Source of the DNA: Emydura subglobosa
Lineage: Eukaryota > Chordata > Testudines > Chelidae
NCBI GenBank assembly: GCA_007922225.1
Contig: ML679956.1
Span: forward strand, 19,532,689-19,596,688
DNA length: 64,000 nucleotides
Reading direction: 5' to 3'
The notes under the pieces were generated by a model that was not told the DNA's origin, searched no databases, and saw only the letters and a program-made list of their open reading frames with translations. The position numbers were made by a program, and so were the translations under genes. Numbering within the stretch: position 1 is the first letter of the stretch; each line of letters begins with the position of its first letter. Of the stretch, positions 23,085 to 33,525 are shown one piece after another.

Positions 23085-23830
23085 CCTAAATCATCCTTGA
23101 CAGCTCTTTATCCAACCTGTTGTTAGAAGCATGAAGTGAAGGGGATTCCACACTTTCCAAGGAAGCCTATTCCAGAGTTTAACTACCCTCATCATTAGAA
23201 AGTTTTCCCTACCATCTAATTTAAATCTCCTTTGCTGCAGATTAAGCCCATTGCTTCTTGTTTTAGCTTCAGTGGATATGGAGGAGAACAATTGGTCACC
23301 ACTCCCTTTATAACAACCCAGATCTTTTAGTCTGTAAACAGCAACAAAAAATGAGAGTCCTATAGCACCTACAGGACTCTCATTGTTTTTTCTCAAGATT
23401 AAACATGTCCATTTAAAAAAAAAATCTTTCCTCATAGGTCAGGTTTTCTAAAACTTTAATCATTTTTGTTTCTCCCCCTCTGGATTCTTTTCCATTTGTC
23501 CACATCTTTTTTGTAGTGTGGGATCCAGAGTTGGATACAGTACTCCAGCTGAGGACTTATCAGTGCTGGGTGGAGTTTTTTAAAATTTGCTGTTTTGAAG
23601 TCCTTTGGCCTTATTCTGCTGCTTGTACTCTTTCCTTTCCCTAGAATCATGAAATATATTGCTTCATGATCACTTTTACCCAAATTGCTTTCCATCGTCC
23701 GACTCTCAACCAATTCCTTCCTGCTGGTCAGAATCAAGTCTAAAAAGTCTGCCCTCCAGTTATTTCCTCCAATTTCTGGAACAAAAAATTGTCCCCAGTG
23801 CATTCCAAGAACATGAAAAGTTGATGTAGT
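23085..23830 (-). mobile_element. CR1 LINE fragments, antisense (3' region plus endonuclease-side region)
   Basis: The 23,085-23,575 part reads in reverse as CR1 3' sequence: 'catccttgacagctc', 'gggattccacactttcc', 'agaaagttttccctacca', 'ttaagcccattgcttcttgt', 'ctcataggtcaggttttct', 'tttgtccacatc', 'gttggatacagtactccagc'. At 23,575 it jumps to 'agtcctttggccttattctg', 'agaatcatgaaatatat' and 'gtcagaatcaagtctaaaa', which corresponds to the endonuclease-reverse transcriptase spacer seen at 1,640-1,800. So a large internal deletion, or two adjacent copies, is present. A small fold-back insertion sits at 23,330-23,391. All frames are broken. Confidence 0.8.
23330..23391 (-). mobile_element. Short fold-back PLE tail inserted in CR1, copy 2
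   Basis: The segment 'agtctgtaaacagcaac' plus 'atgagagtcctatagcacct' is the tail of the same family as 25,101-25,201 (there 'agtctgtacacagcaaaaac', 'gagagttctgtagcacct'). It turns back on itself: AATGAGAGTCCT at 23,350-23,361 is matched by AGGACTCTCATT at 23,373-23,384, with an 11-base loop and A/T-rich arm ends. CR1 sequence is continuous in order on both sides, with about 40 bp of CR1 missing at the site. Confidence 0.6.
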
Positions 23831-25087
23831 CACAAGGTTTTATTATTTTAAGGTTTATTTTAAGGACTGTATTAACATTCTCTTTTTTTATTATTGAAGA
23901 GGAGTCTTTTTTTCAAGATTTCTTAGTGAATTCTTTCAGAAGATGCCAGAGTGAAAGCCCGAGAGACCTCTATCAAGAGAATGGCTACAGCACAGCACAG
24001 ACAGTGATAGTGTATGCTTTCCTGCCCCAATCTTGATGTGGGAGTTGGGTTCAGCTGAAAACCTGGCCCCACTGAAGTCTATGGGAGTTTTACTATTGAC
24101 TCGGTGGAGCCAGGATTTCACCCTCCATCTCTAAGGGGGGAAAATGTTTCTTCACTTTGCATGCCCAATTCAATCCTTGGTCGTTCTGTTAAATTTCAAC
24201 AAAGGTGCCAGTACTCATTTTGGCATTGTCATTAGAGGTCAAATATTGAGTGGATAAGGGAACCTAAATTACCCCTCATCACTGGAGGTAGTACTTGGTA
24301 GTCAGAGTGAGCCATGTTAGCGCAGAAGTGGAGGAAAGTGCAATGCCAATGCTTGTATGTACCTGTTCTGTGGATATTGGGGACTTTAATTATGCAAGGT
24401 CTCACAAGATAAGAGTAAACCCTATTCAGGCTAATGGGAATTAATCCTAGCCAAGCACATTTTGCCAGCATTACATTCACACAAATACTTAAAAATCAAA
24501 GCTGCCAAATAATGCTCATTGTAATGGTTGATCTTGTCATGTGAATGCCTGTGACATAGGAATAGGACTGAGACCACTGACTCATTTCACATAAGCTCTC
24601 AAACAGATTTTTGATAATGGTTTTTAACCATTACTAAGCAGGTCCAAATTCAAACTAATCAGATTGTTAATGTCCTGCATCATTGTCAAACCCCGTCTTT
24701 GCTTTTTCACAGTATCATTCAACATTCTTTCCAAAAATGTCTACTAGGGTTTCACCCCAATGGTCTTGTGCAACTTGATTCTTAATAAAATTTGGCTCTG
24801 CAAAGACTGTAGAATTTTTAAAGCTTTTTATATTTTAGTTATATCTATTTCTTTTATGCCTTGTCTTTAGTATCCTTACTATGCAGTGCACTGCGACTGA
24901 GAAGCCACAGGAAAGAATGAACAGAAACATTTTGCTTCTCCTGAGCAATTTGTAGTTGTTGGCTTTTGCAGTCAGGAACATGAAAAGAAGGGTGTATTTA
25001 GCGCCACTGCAGCAGAAGTTGTTCTCCATTTCACCCTTTCCCATCTTTACAATAGGTTTTACACCATGAATTATCTGATAAATATTG
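23831..25087. other. Mostly unassigned stretch
   Basis: At 24,056-24,122 'acctggccccactgaagtct..actcggtggagccaggattt' is a short palindromic MITE-like unit with CCTGGCYCCA / TGGAGCCAGG ends. No gene was recognised in the rest. Minus-strand open frames at 24,232-24,480 and 24,835-25,125 have no family signature. Confidence 0.4.
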
Positions 25088-25100
25088 TATAAAATCATAA

Positions 25101-25297
25101 GGGGTAGCCGTGTTAGTCTGTACACAGCAAAAACAACGAGAGTTCTGTAGCACCTTAAAGACTAACAAATTTCTGTGGGCATAAGCTTTCATGGGCTGCA
25201 ACCCACTTTGTCAGATGCAAGTGCATTGCAGCCCACGAAATCTTATGCCCGCAGAAATTTGTTAGTCTTTAAGGTGCTACAGAACTCTCGTTTTTGC
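25101..25297 (-). mobile_element. Penelope-like 3' tail in fold-back form with target-site duplication, copy 3
   Basis: The 197-bp insert is flanked by a perfect 13-bp direct repeat TATAAAATCATAA (25,088-25,100 and 25,298-25,310), which marks a single insertion event. Inside, arms 25,127-25,201 and 25,226-25,297 are inverted copies with only three substitutions and one 3-base gap over about 72 bp, separated by a 24-base loop. The outer 26 bases at the left (GGGGTAGCCGTGTTAGTCTG...) are the unpaired end of the tail. On the minus strand the element reads inverted arm, loop, sense arm, tail. The sequence is a very abundant turtle short repeat. I assign it to a Penelope-like 3' tail because it has the same layout as the 17.1-kb copy (hammerhead core, then 'ctaacacggctac' / 'ctgatatggctac' ends). 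The hairpin structure and duplication are certain; the family name is inferred. Confidence 0.75.
25171..25216 (-). ncRNA. Degenerate hammerhead ribozyme core in the PLE tail
   Basis: On the minus strand the order is CTGACAA (25,214-25,208), a spacer A, GTGGG (25,206-25,202), loop TTGCAG, CCCAT (25,195-25,191) and GAAA (25,190-25,187). Then comes GCTTATGC, a 2-bp stem III with a TTAT loop. The hammerhead consensus is CUGANGA-stem II-GAAA. Here stem II is intact (one G-U wobble), GAAA is intact, and only G8 of CUGANGA has changed to A. G8 is the general-acid nucleotide, so cleavage should be abolished. The usual U before the cleavage site is also C here (GCCC instead of GCUC). Penelope-like elements are known carriers of small hammerheads. 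Confidence 0.55.
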
Positions 25298-25310
25298 TAT
25301 AAAATCATAA

Positions 25311-26520
25311 TTTGCTTACCAACGATGTCCTAATTGCTAATTGTTCTATTGCTAATTTGAAATGGCTTCCTTGCTTCTCTTCACTTTAACAAGCTGGGAA
25401 ATAACATTTAGAGCCCAAGAAGGTGCATTCTTGGCTTTAGTCTAGTTTGTATTTGTCCCAGCCCAGAGGCTGAGCAATGCAAAGATGACCCATTTTTCTG
25501 CCTTCTGTAATTGTCTTGATTTTTTTTTAACCAGATGTCAAATGGAGAATCAACACACTTTAGTTGCTTCTAAAATTATAATAAAAAGGAAGATGATGGA
25601 ACATAATTGGCTTGTTCTCTCTCAGCACAATTGTTATTGATTTTCAAGAATGTAAAACTCAGTGGGAAATGAACATTTCTCTCATTCTGGACAAGATTCT
25701 GCCACTCCTACTTACACTGAATAGTGCCTTACTCTGCAAAGGGTCCTATCGATTTCATTGGGACAACTTGTAATGTAAGCTGCTAGTCAGTGTGAGTAAA
25801 GGTGGTAGAATCTGACTTTTTCTTTGTTCATCGGTCTCCTCCCATTGAATTTATTGGCAAAACACATGTTGATCTCGGTGCAGGATACAGACAGTGAGCA
25901 GCACCATCAATGCTTCTTTATTCACTTTTGTGTTGAAAGCACCATTTTTGTGGCTTTGGAAGGGAGAGCTGTAAAAACTCTCTCAAGAAGGGACTGGCCC
26001 AAACCAAAGTCCTGGATCTACAGAGCCTAGAACCTCATGAAATCATGAGTTTGGATCAACAGCCAAATTTCACAGCTGACCTCTATTTTTTTTTTTTTTT
26101 AAATGAGCTGAAACAAAATAGTGGGCCTGAATATCCACATGTTTAAAGTAAGCTGTCCTCTGAACTGTAATCCAAATTCTGTGGTTAGGAGCTGATCCTC
26201 AGTGAATGTTCCTAGCTGTCTATCCATCCTATCTAATGAAAAAATTGGATCAAGTTGGTGATGATACAAGTCACAGTGAATGACAAGGTAACCACAGTGG
26301 GGAGCATATAGTGCGAGTAGACTCTCACAATATACAACCCTTCAGCACAAGGGGCCAGGAGACCCAATCACAGCAGTGCAGCATTAGTTCTTTGGTTAAT
26401 GATAGCGCAAAGCTTCTCCTGAACCAGCCTCAATGGTTATTTAGTACGTATGTAGAGATCTAATTAATTGATTCTGTGAATGAGACTACCCATGTATTTA
26501 AAGTTAGAAATAAGCTTTAA
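25311..26520. other. Unassigned stretch with one palindromic MITE-like unit
   Basis: At 25,690-25,817 'aagattctgccactcctac..tttcattgggacaactt..aggtggtagaatctgac' has CAAGATTCTGCCAC / GGTGGTAGAATCTG inverted ends. It shares content with the copy at 40,250-40,375. A poly-T run is at 26,087-26,101. No gene was recognised. Confidence 0.4.
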
Positions 26521-27100
26521 ATGCTTTGTTGGATCAGGGCCATAGAACTTCTGAAAGATGCCAGATGGACAGCCTTGGAAATGAGAAGTGGTTGACTTCA
26601 GAGCAACATGGGAAGCACCTTGTGATGGGGTTTACAGACCCCATGCTAAAGTTAAAGGAGTGGTGGAGCTGTAATGGGCCGAGAAGATCCCATCTCTCAG
26701 CAGCTTTGGGGCATGCTTGCTGTGAAAGACCTTGCTTAAAAGGAAACTTTAGCAGTCATGCAGGGGGAGAGTGAAGGAGAGATGGGCTGGAAGAAGGTAG
26801 ACAAGTTGTACAATTTGTAGTACTGGGGCAGTGGGTCTAGGCCCAGCCATAACTGAAAGGCCTGCCCCTCAGTTAAGAGGGAGGAATCACTAAGCCAGAC
26901 TACAATTGACTTCTGGTGACGACAAATGGAAAAACAGGAGCAGGAGTTATGTCAAAGTTTGAAAATCAGAAGGGGACACCAAGCAGAGAACCCTAGATGG
27001 CACCCATAGCTCCTCAAAGGTGTCCAAGGAGTCAGTAGACGCTGCCTATGGGAACTTTGCCCAGAGGCTTGAGTAGACAAGGGACCAGAAATAGGCTCCA
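26521..27100. repeat. LTR-like or retroelement-flank sequence
   Basis: Composition shifts to G-rich. Blocks such as 'gtgatggggtttacagacccc', 'gctttggggcatgcttgctg' and 'cttgcttaaaaggaaactt' resemble a turtle LTR-type repeat. No terminal repeats were found. It adjoins the antisense LINE fragment. The open frame 26526-26774 is not supported as a gene. Confidence 0.3.
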
Positions 27101-27960
27101 CAGTCAAAAAGCACCCCCCCCATCCAGCTTTTTCCTCTTGGTGTGATGGATGGCCATCTTGGCCAGTGCCAGGAGGTTGACAAGAAGGTCCTGTGACTTT
27201 GTGGGGCCATGCACGGGGTGTGCATAAATCAGAGGTGCAGAGAGAAGTGCAACCTGAACCTCAGTAAAGAGGAGCTGGAAGAAAGGCTGCAACCTGACAC
27301 ATCCTACATAGATGTGCACCAGGGACTGCAAAAGGGAGAGGTGTTGGAGCAGTGCATGAACCCATGCCAGGTACATGCCTGTTCTCATGGCTCCATGAAG
27401 GAACCGTCAACTAATATCCTAGTGGGCTGTGGAAGCTGAGTAGAGTACAGATTGTCCACTGGTGCTTCTCATCCTCCTTAGATGATAACAGGTCCTGCCA
27501 CTTAGTGTCAGGGAGGGACACTAGGTCAAGGAAGTGGATGGTATGAAGTATGAGATAACATAAGGATGTTCTCTGGGCTTGTTTCGGAGGTGGACTGGCT
27601 GGATAGTGTGCAGTTGGCTCAGGTGGCATGTTGGGGGGAAGCTAGGGAGGCTTGCAGGGCAGGGGCTTGATGGTAAGTTTGGGAGGGCCAGGGCTGAGTG
27701 GTGGCTGGGGAGCACCCTCCAGCAGGACCCAGTTGAGGAAAGAAGAGATGCAGGAGGCCAGGCTACCTTCACCTCTTGGAGTACACGACAGGGGATGTGT
27801 ATTGTGGATAGCCCCTTGCACTGGCTGAGCACCGTGAGGTCCACCCAGTCCTTCCAATAATAGTCCAGGAGGTCTTCAAGTCTGGTAGTACCCGCCAGGA
27901 CCAACCTCTGGTTCACCAGTAGGGATTTCACCACTTGCATATGGAGATGGATGCTGTGTA
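27101..27960 (-). mobile_element. Antisense non-LTR retrotransposon, ORF2 C-terminal fragment (clade unresolved)
   Basis: Two minus-strand open frames, 27,940-27,521 and 27,388-27,104, read like the end of a LINE ORF2. The first has LVNQRLVLAGTTRLEDLLD, WVDLTVL and STIHIPCRVLQEVKVA. The second has YLAWVHALLQH, VGCVRLQPFFQLL and GPTKSQDLLVNLLALAKMAI. The latter resembles the C-terminal zf-RVT-like segment (H..C then RLQPLF) and downstream helix of a turtle LINE that is not CR1. I suspect a Tx1/L1-like clade but cannot confirm it. The reverse transcriptase core is absent, the frame is broken between the two blocks, and the first two Cys of the zinc motif are not seen. Plus-strand open frames here (27209-27439, 27579-27860) are shadows. 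Confidence 0.6.
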
Positions 27961-28720
27961 GCAGGGGATCGCCGCCTCAGCGGCCACTATGGACTAAGTC
28001 ATTGAGACTAGCATCCAGGTCCTGAGGAGGTCCCGGTAAAAGACTGGCAGCTCAGAGGGAATATAAACAGCTGCTGGTTGTTCAGAGCCCTCAGAGATGG
28101 CAGAGGAAGGCATGCACTAGCCTGGTCCTTAGCAGACTACCTGCACTATAAAGGGGTTTCTGCAGGGCAGACAGGGGGTAGCTGCTGAGGCAGAGCGATC
28201 TACGGGAGGAGGACTGGGACTGTGAGGAAGACTCAGCTGGGAGCCTGAATTTCCCCCTTCCCTGCCTTCTCCCTGAGTAAGGGAAACTGCTGGTCTCTCA
28301 GAGTGAGCTGGGGATTTCCCCCTAGCTGAGACTTTGAGTCACTGACACTGTGCAAGCAGAAGGCTGGGCCATGCCCCAAACTGAAGGGAAAATAGGGAAG
28401 GTAAGAAGTGGCCCCAGGGGAGGGTGATCCGGAGTGGCAGCCAGAAAAGACTGAGCCACCCCTTGCCTCTCTCCCCCTGGGCCAGAACGTGGTGGAGAGA
28501 GTGGGCCGGGGTCCCCCTCCCATTCCCTCCTTCCCAGCTGCCTGAGAGATCCTGGAGGACTCTGGTGAGGGTGGAAGGTGACGAAGGATGACTTGGCTGC
28601 TGGGTCCCCAGGCTGCCTGGAAGAGTCATCCCAAGATTCGGAAAGACTCTGTTTGGCTGTAGTCTGACTACCAGGCCTGCTGGCCCCTTGGCAAAGCCTG
28701 CTACACGCTTGTTTAAACTT
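27961..28720. repeat. GC-rich LTR-like sequence
   Basis: It adjoins the antisense LINE fragment. It includes a TATA-like 'aatataaacagctgctgg' near 28,059, 'gcactataaagggg' near 28,143 and a long C/G-rich part to 28,680. The composition and motifs fit a promoter-bearing LTR-type repeat, but there is no clear TG..CA boundary or second LTR. Opposed open frames at 28,233-28,629 are compositional. Confidence 0.3.
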
Positions 28721-31700
28721 CGATTGGCAGCATGATGAGGTAGGTGAGGGAGTCAGTATACCAGCTCAGTCTGAGCCTGTTCAGTTGTTGGCCCATCGGC
28801 TGAAACTTACGAACAAGAGTACCAATTAGTGCCAGCGGTGCTGTGATTTTTTGTAATATAGACACCTGTCCACTGGAAACTGGTGTCAGATCAATACTCA
28901 TTTTGCATGGGGCAGGAATGTCATTGAAATATATGTATTTAATTTGGGATTTGTCTTTTTTTTTCATTTCACTGATTGCATTTGTTCCATGAAGAAGATG
29001 CCCTATTTAATGTTTGTTTCTCATAGCCAAGGCATGTGAGAGACTGCCTTTCTTTCAACATTTTGTTTGTATTCCTTTATTTAAAAAGACAGAGATTCTT
29101 TTTTTACTCACATGGCCAAGCATATAAACTACTATTGTCAATTTTATATATATCTTCCAGCATCTCTTTTTTTCCCTGTGGAACTAAATAATACTGGCAT
29201 AGTTTATATTTTTGATTTTTTTGTGATTGCAGTAATAAATATAGGTATAGGACAGAGGGATATGACATTATTTCTGTTGCAGTTTTTATGTAATTTTGCA
29301 ATAAAATTGTGTTCCGTTTTTAAATTATAATCTCATTATAAAGCTTCCTCTTACAAAGGATAGATAGAGGCAGTGTTATACTGGATACAAAACATCTCAC
29401 AAGAACATACAAAATCCTTACTCTTGAAAAAATGTGTACTGGTTTTGGCTTATATCAACTCAAATTGTTTTGCTATATAGTACATAAATCTGCAAATTAT
29501 GGAAATATGCCACAAGTAATTCTAAAGGGTAGAGCTTTTCGTTTTATTCTGTAGCGATATCAAACGGCAACATAATTATGGAAAACAATATGTACTATCT
29601 TTAACATGCAAAGACAAGATGTCACATCTAATCAGCATAAATGTAATATGATTGTATATCATAACAGTGGTGAGTTAGATTCTGCATACTTAGATATACA
29701 TTCGAGTATACATAGGAACAAAACAAGAGGCATGGATTTGTGGAAGAGGATTTCAGAAAGCAAAGGACTTATCAAAAATAGAACTAATGTATTAAAAAAA
29801 AATGTTGTCCACACCTTTATTTTGGTTTTACACTTCCATGACTCTGAGAGTCAATGGACTATTCCAGTGGCATAAAGCCAATGCAAAAGAGTGCAGCATA
29901 AGCGCCTCAGTACTTTCCACACCATTTCTTGCTGCCTAAGTACTTGCTTTAAAGTATTAATAATAATTGTTAAGAACTGATATTTGATCTAAATGCAGAT
30001 TCCTTTATTAGAAACACCTTTCCCAGATGCCATGATTAGGATCCCTATTACTACACATTCAGACAGACATTAGATCATGCTAACTGTGGGGCATAATCTG
30101 CTGTCAGTTGCACATGTGCTGCTCTCTTTAACTTAATTGGAAACTGTCTGTGTGATACCAAGTGCATTTGCTCCTTAGTCTGTAATACACACTATTTGCT
30201 GTATGGAATTTATTTCCTTTGTTTGCAAGTCATCTGGCTGGCGTGTGGGCTATAAAAATGGAGTACCATGGGGCAATCTGAGTTCAAGATGCCGTGCACC
30301 TTCTTCAACGGGACCTGGGAACTCTATAATAGTAGCACTGTTGATTGCCCTGCATTGTTCTTCATTGATTTGTCTGGCTGATTTCAGGAATTGCATTAAT
30401 AGGTTTCTGAGGATTCAGCCTCTTCTTAGCTAGTGGGACATGGTGTATAATACCAGGCCAAGAAAGTAGATCATTTTAACATTGAAAAATATGCATGGGA
30501 GAACTAATGGAGACGGTGTCTGGAAGGAAAAAAAATAGCAGACCCAGTAAAGATCCTTGAAGGATTTGCTATATGTTGATTATATTAACTACAGTGTCAT
30601 GAATATTGATAGTGGAGGCTTAACCGCATGTAGTCAAACTCAATAGGTATTTCTGGACTTAAGCCATTTTTGGAAGGGGAAGTGGAAATACAATTTGTTA
30701 GTTTGCGAAGTCAGAGCCTTTTCACTTTTATCTACTCTCAGAAATGCCTTGTCTCATATCAGCTCCCAATTTTCCATCAAAATTTTCCTATTGCAGTCAG
30801 CTTCACATGAGAAGGTGCCAGTGGAATGATTCCATTTTAGTAAAGTGGGATAGTGGATCCTAATGAATGTAAGGCAGTATATAAAGGTAAGTTGCTTGTG
30901 AGCACTGAGACAAAGGAAGTAGAAGGGTAATGGCTGGCAAATTTAAAAGCACTTGTGCTAGTACCAAATAGCACAATCTACTCTATTAAGAGTAATTTAT
31001 CTTTCCTATCACCTTAAAGGAAATATGATCTACAGTGTAGGATCCACAAACCATCTAAATGGTGTTAGTTTCTATTTTCCCAGAACATGTTTCATTCCAG
31101 AAAACTCATATGTAAGTAATCTCCATGTCTGAGGCCAATTACAAACAATGAACTGTTTCTGGAAGCCCTTTTCTGTATATGCTTTCTCATTCGGTCATCT
31201 TGGCCTCTTTCCCTTCTCTGTGATTTGTTACTTGAGAATTCACATAAATTGAAGAATGCAGCACATTCAAGGAAAGATCCTGGATCTGAAATGTTGCAGC
31301 TGTTCTGCTTCTGTGATCCCTTAAATCAGAGTCTCAGTTTGTACTGATGAGGATTAATAAAAAAAAAAAAAAAAATCTTGAAAAGTTGCTGTTGATGTGG
31401 TATGGTGTAGGGCACCTCCATTCCGGTTATAGCAAGGAGGATAATATTTTTGAGAACCCAGGTGCCTGAATTCTAACTGAGCGAATATAATGCTCACAGC
31501 CTAGTTAAGGCTATTTTGGTGTCTTCCACTAATGACCGATGTCAGAACAATTAGTTATGAACTTAAATTTAATGAAGGATTGAACCCCTTGCAAGACATC
31601 AATATCCTTCCCGTCTTCTCTGTTAAAAGGCATCCCAGATAGTGAGCATGTTTGTGCTGTATCATATTTCTTTGCCTAAATGGTATTTGACATGATCTAA

Positions 31701-31970
31701 AGTGTAAATCATTAATCAATGCTCATGTATACTGATGCCCTGTAATAATTTTTACATAACTGAAGTTTTAGAAGAACATTCAAAAGGATATTTTCGCCTT
31801 CACTCATTAGCTGGGTTGCGGGTGGGTGTGGTTTGAGATAGACTGGGGGAATGGAAGGTGAAAGTATTTTTTAGCATAGTTATAAGCTCCAGAAGAGACC
31901 AGCACTGCTATGTGAGGGCTCTGACTGCATTGGAGAATGGTGCAATGTTAAGGCATTGTGCCATCCCCTT
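28721..31970. other. Unassigned AT-rich stretch
   Basis: More than 3 kb with no recognised repeat family, microsatellite or gene, apart from an A run at 31,360-31,375. Short open frames (for example 29,606-29,875 and 30,203-30,433, plus) show no domain. It could hold conserved non-coding elements, which sequence alone cannot show. Confidence 0.35.
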
Positions 31971-31974
31971 ATTA

Positions 31975-32260
31975 CAGCTGAGTGAATAATTGATTTTTCA
32001 TTTCAATGACCAAACCAAAAAATCTGGGGAAAAGATCGGCTAGTTGAACCAAAACTGATTTTTTTTGCCCTCTCCTAAAACACGCACCCCACCCCACCCC
32101 AAAAAAACAAACAAAAACAAAACAGACCAACAAAAAAAACCCTGAAAAAATTAGTTTGGGTCAATTTGAAACATTTTGACATTTCAGCTAGAACTATTTG
32201 CTAAATTTGACCAGCAAATTGACAGTCTGTTGTGAGAATTTTGCCCATCCGTACTCCTTT
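31975..32260. repeat. A/T-rich dispersed repeat, copy 2
   Basis: It begins 'agctgagtgaataattgatt' (compare 'agctgaatgaataactaatt' at 4,411) and contains 'accaaaccaaaaaatc', an A/C-rich middle, and 'tgaaacattttgacatttcagc' with 'tttgctaaatttgacc'. The match in order to 4,416-4,760 shows a shared family. Confidence 0.55.
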
Positions 32261-32784
32261 TTCCTTTGGATACCTGTAATACTGCGATCTGATACATGAA
32301 AATGGAAATATGCACACTGGTCCACATGTACTGGATTATACTTGATAGGGATTGCAGAGATGTAAATGGAGACAGATTTTGGCTCTGTGTATGCAGTGAC
32401 AAGAAGTCAATAGTAGTGAAAGACTGCATGGCATAATCTGTTCCTTTATGCACGAGAGGGAACAGACAGTGCAATTTTAATCCAAATGGAACTTTAGCAT
32501 ATTAAACTAAAATTACTTTGGTGGGACAAATTTAAAAAAAAAAGGAGAGATGAGTCCAAGCTGCAGAATTCAAGTCTAGATTCTGAACACATTAATGTTG
32601 AGGATGATTGGATATAGAATCTTGGTTCAGGGCTGTTTCTAAGATCAAAATATAAATAAAACTCCATCTGCACCACTGTCATCAACCTTCCTGGCATGGC
32701 TCCCTTCTCCAAATGCAACCTAGATATACATTTCCCCCACCACCCCCCCATCATCTCTACACATATAGGCAACTGATCCAAGAA

Positions 32785-33210
32785 TAGAGCTGTGTGGGAA
32801 AAACACATTTTTTATTTTTATTTCCATTTATTTATTTATTTTGGTTAACAGGTTCAGGAAAACATATTTTGGGTTGTACAAAATGTAAATGTTTTTTGGT
32901 TTGATTTTGAGAATTTTAAAAGGTGTTTTGCAATTTAATAAAATTAAAGGAAACTTCAAACAATTATTTTGAACCAAAAAAAAAAAAAACCCCAACCATT
33001 TTGTGTAATAAATGTCAAAGCAAAACATTTAGACTTTTTGTCTGTGTAATTTTTTTAGTGTGGGTTTTTTGTGGGTTTTTTTTAACTGCAACAATGCAGC
33101 AACACCAACATGAATTCATGAAACCTTTTGTTGTCACCAACTCTCCCTCCATTCCCACCCCCACTCCAGAAAAAGCTTAGTATGAAACATTTTGCCCAGC
33201 TTTAGCCACA
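32785..33210. repeat. A/T-rich dispersed repeat, copy 3
   Basis: It opens 'agagctgtgtgggaaaaac', has 'ttttgggttgtacaaaatg', 'aaagcaaaacatttagactt' and closes 'tgaaacattttgcccagctt'. The word 'aaaacatttagacttttt' is shared with 4,685-4,702. Open frames on both strands (32,828-33,180) come from this composition. Confidence 0.55.
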
Positions 33211-33284
33211 AGGAACCTACACTGAGAGGGGCTTTTTGTACCACTCTTTTTATATAGGAGAGGGAGAAGCTGGTGTCTGTCTTA

Positions 33285-33525
33285 AACTGGGCACCCAAAA
33301 ATCTGAGGCATTAAAGGTGATTTAGGTGTTTTTGGAAATTTAGCCTTGTAAGTGGTTACCTTTAGCTTTAAAATGTAGAAGGTTGTGGGCCTGGTTCTCC
33401 ATTGTCCTCAACCCTGTGGGTGAAATGGTGTAAAATGTTGTTCTAACACAGTAGCACTTCATACCCACTTTGCCCTGGTATACATATCTACACGAGGTGC
33501 AGAGCAATGAGAATCCAAGCCTGTG
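33285..33525. mobile_element. Two short palindromic MITE-like units
   Basis: 33,285-33,345 ('actgggcacccaaaaatctgaggcatt..tttttggaaatttagcc') matches the right half of the unit at 54,677-54,811. 33,370-33,522 has 'gggcctggttctccattgt' at the left and 'caatgagaatccaagcctg' at the right, imperfect inverted ends (TTCTCCATTG / CAATGAGAAT). Neither has coding capacity. Confidence 0.45.

Noticed and set aside
25101..25297. CRISPR-like or phage-type attachment hairpin
   Set aside because: The 13-bp duplication, the eukaryotic repeat context and the hammerhead core point to a retroelement tail.
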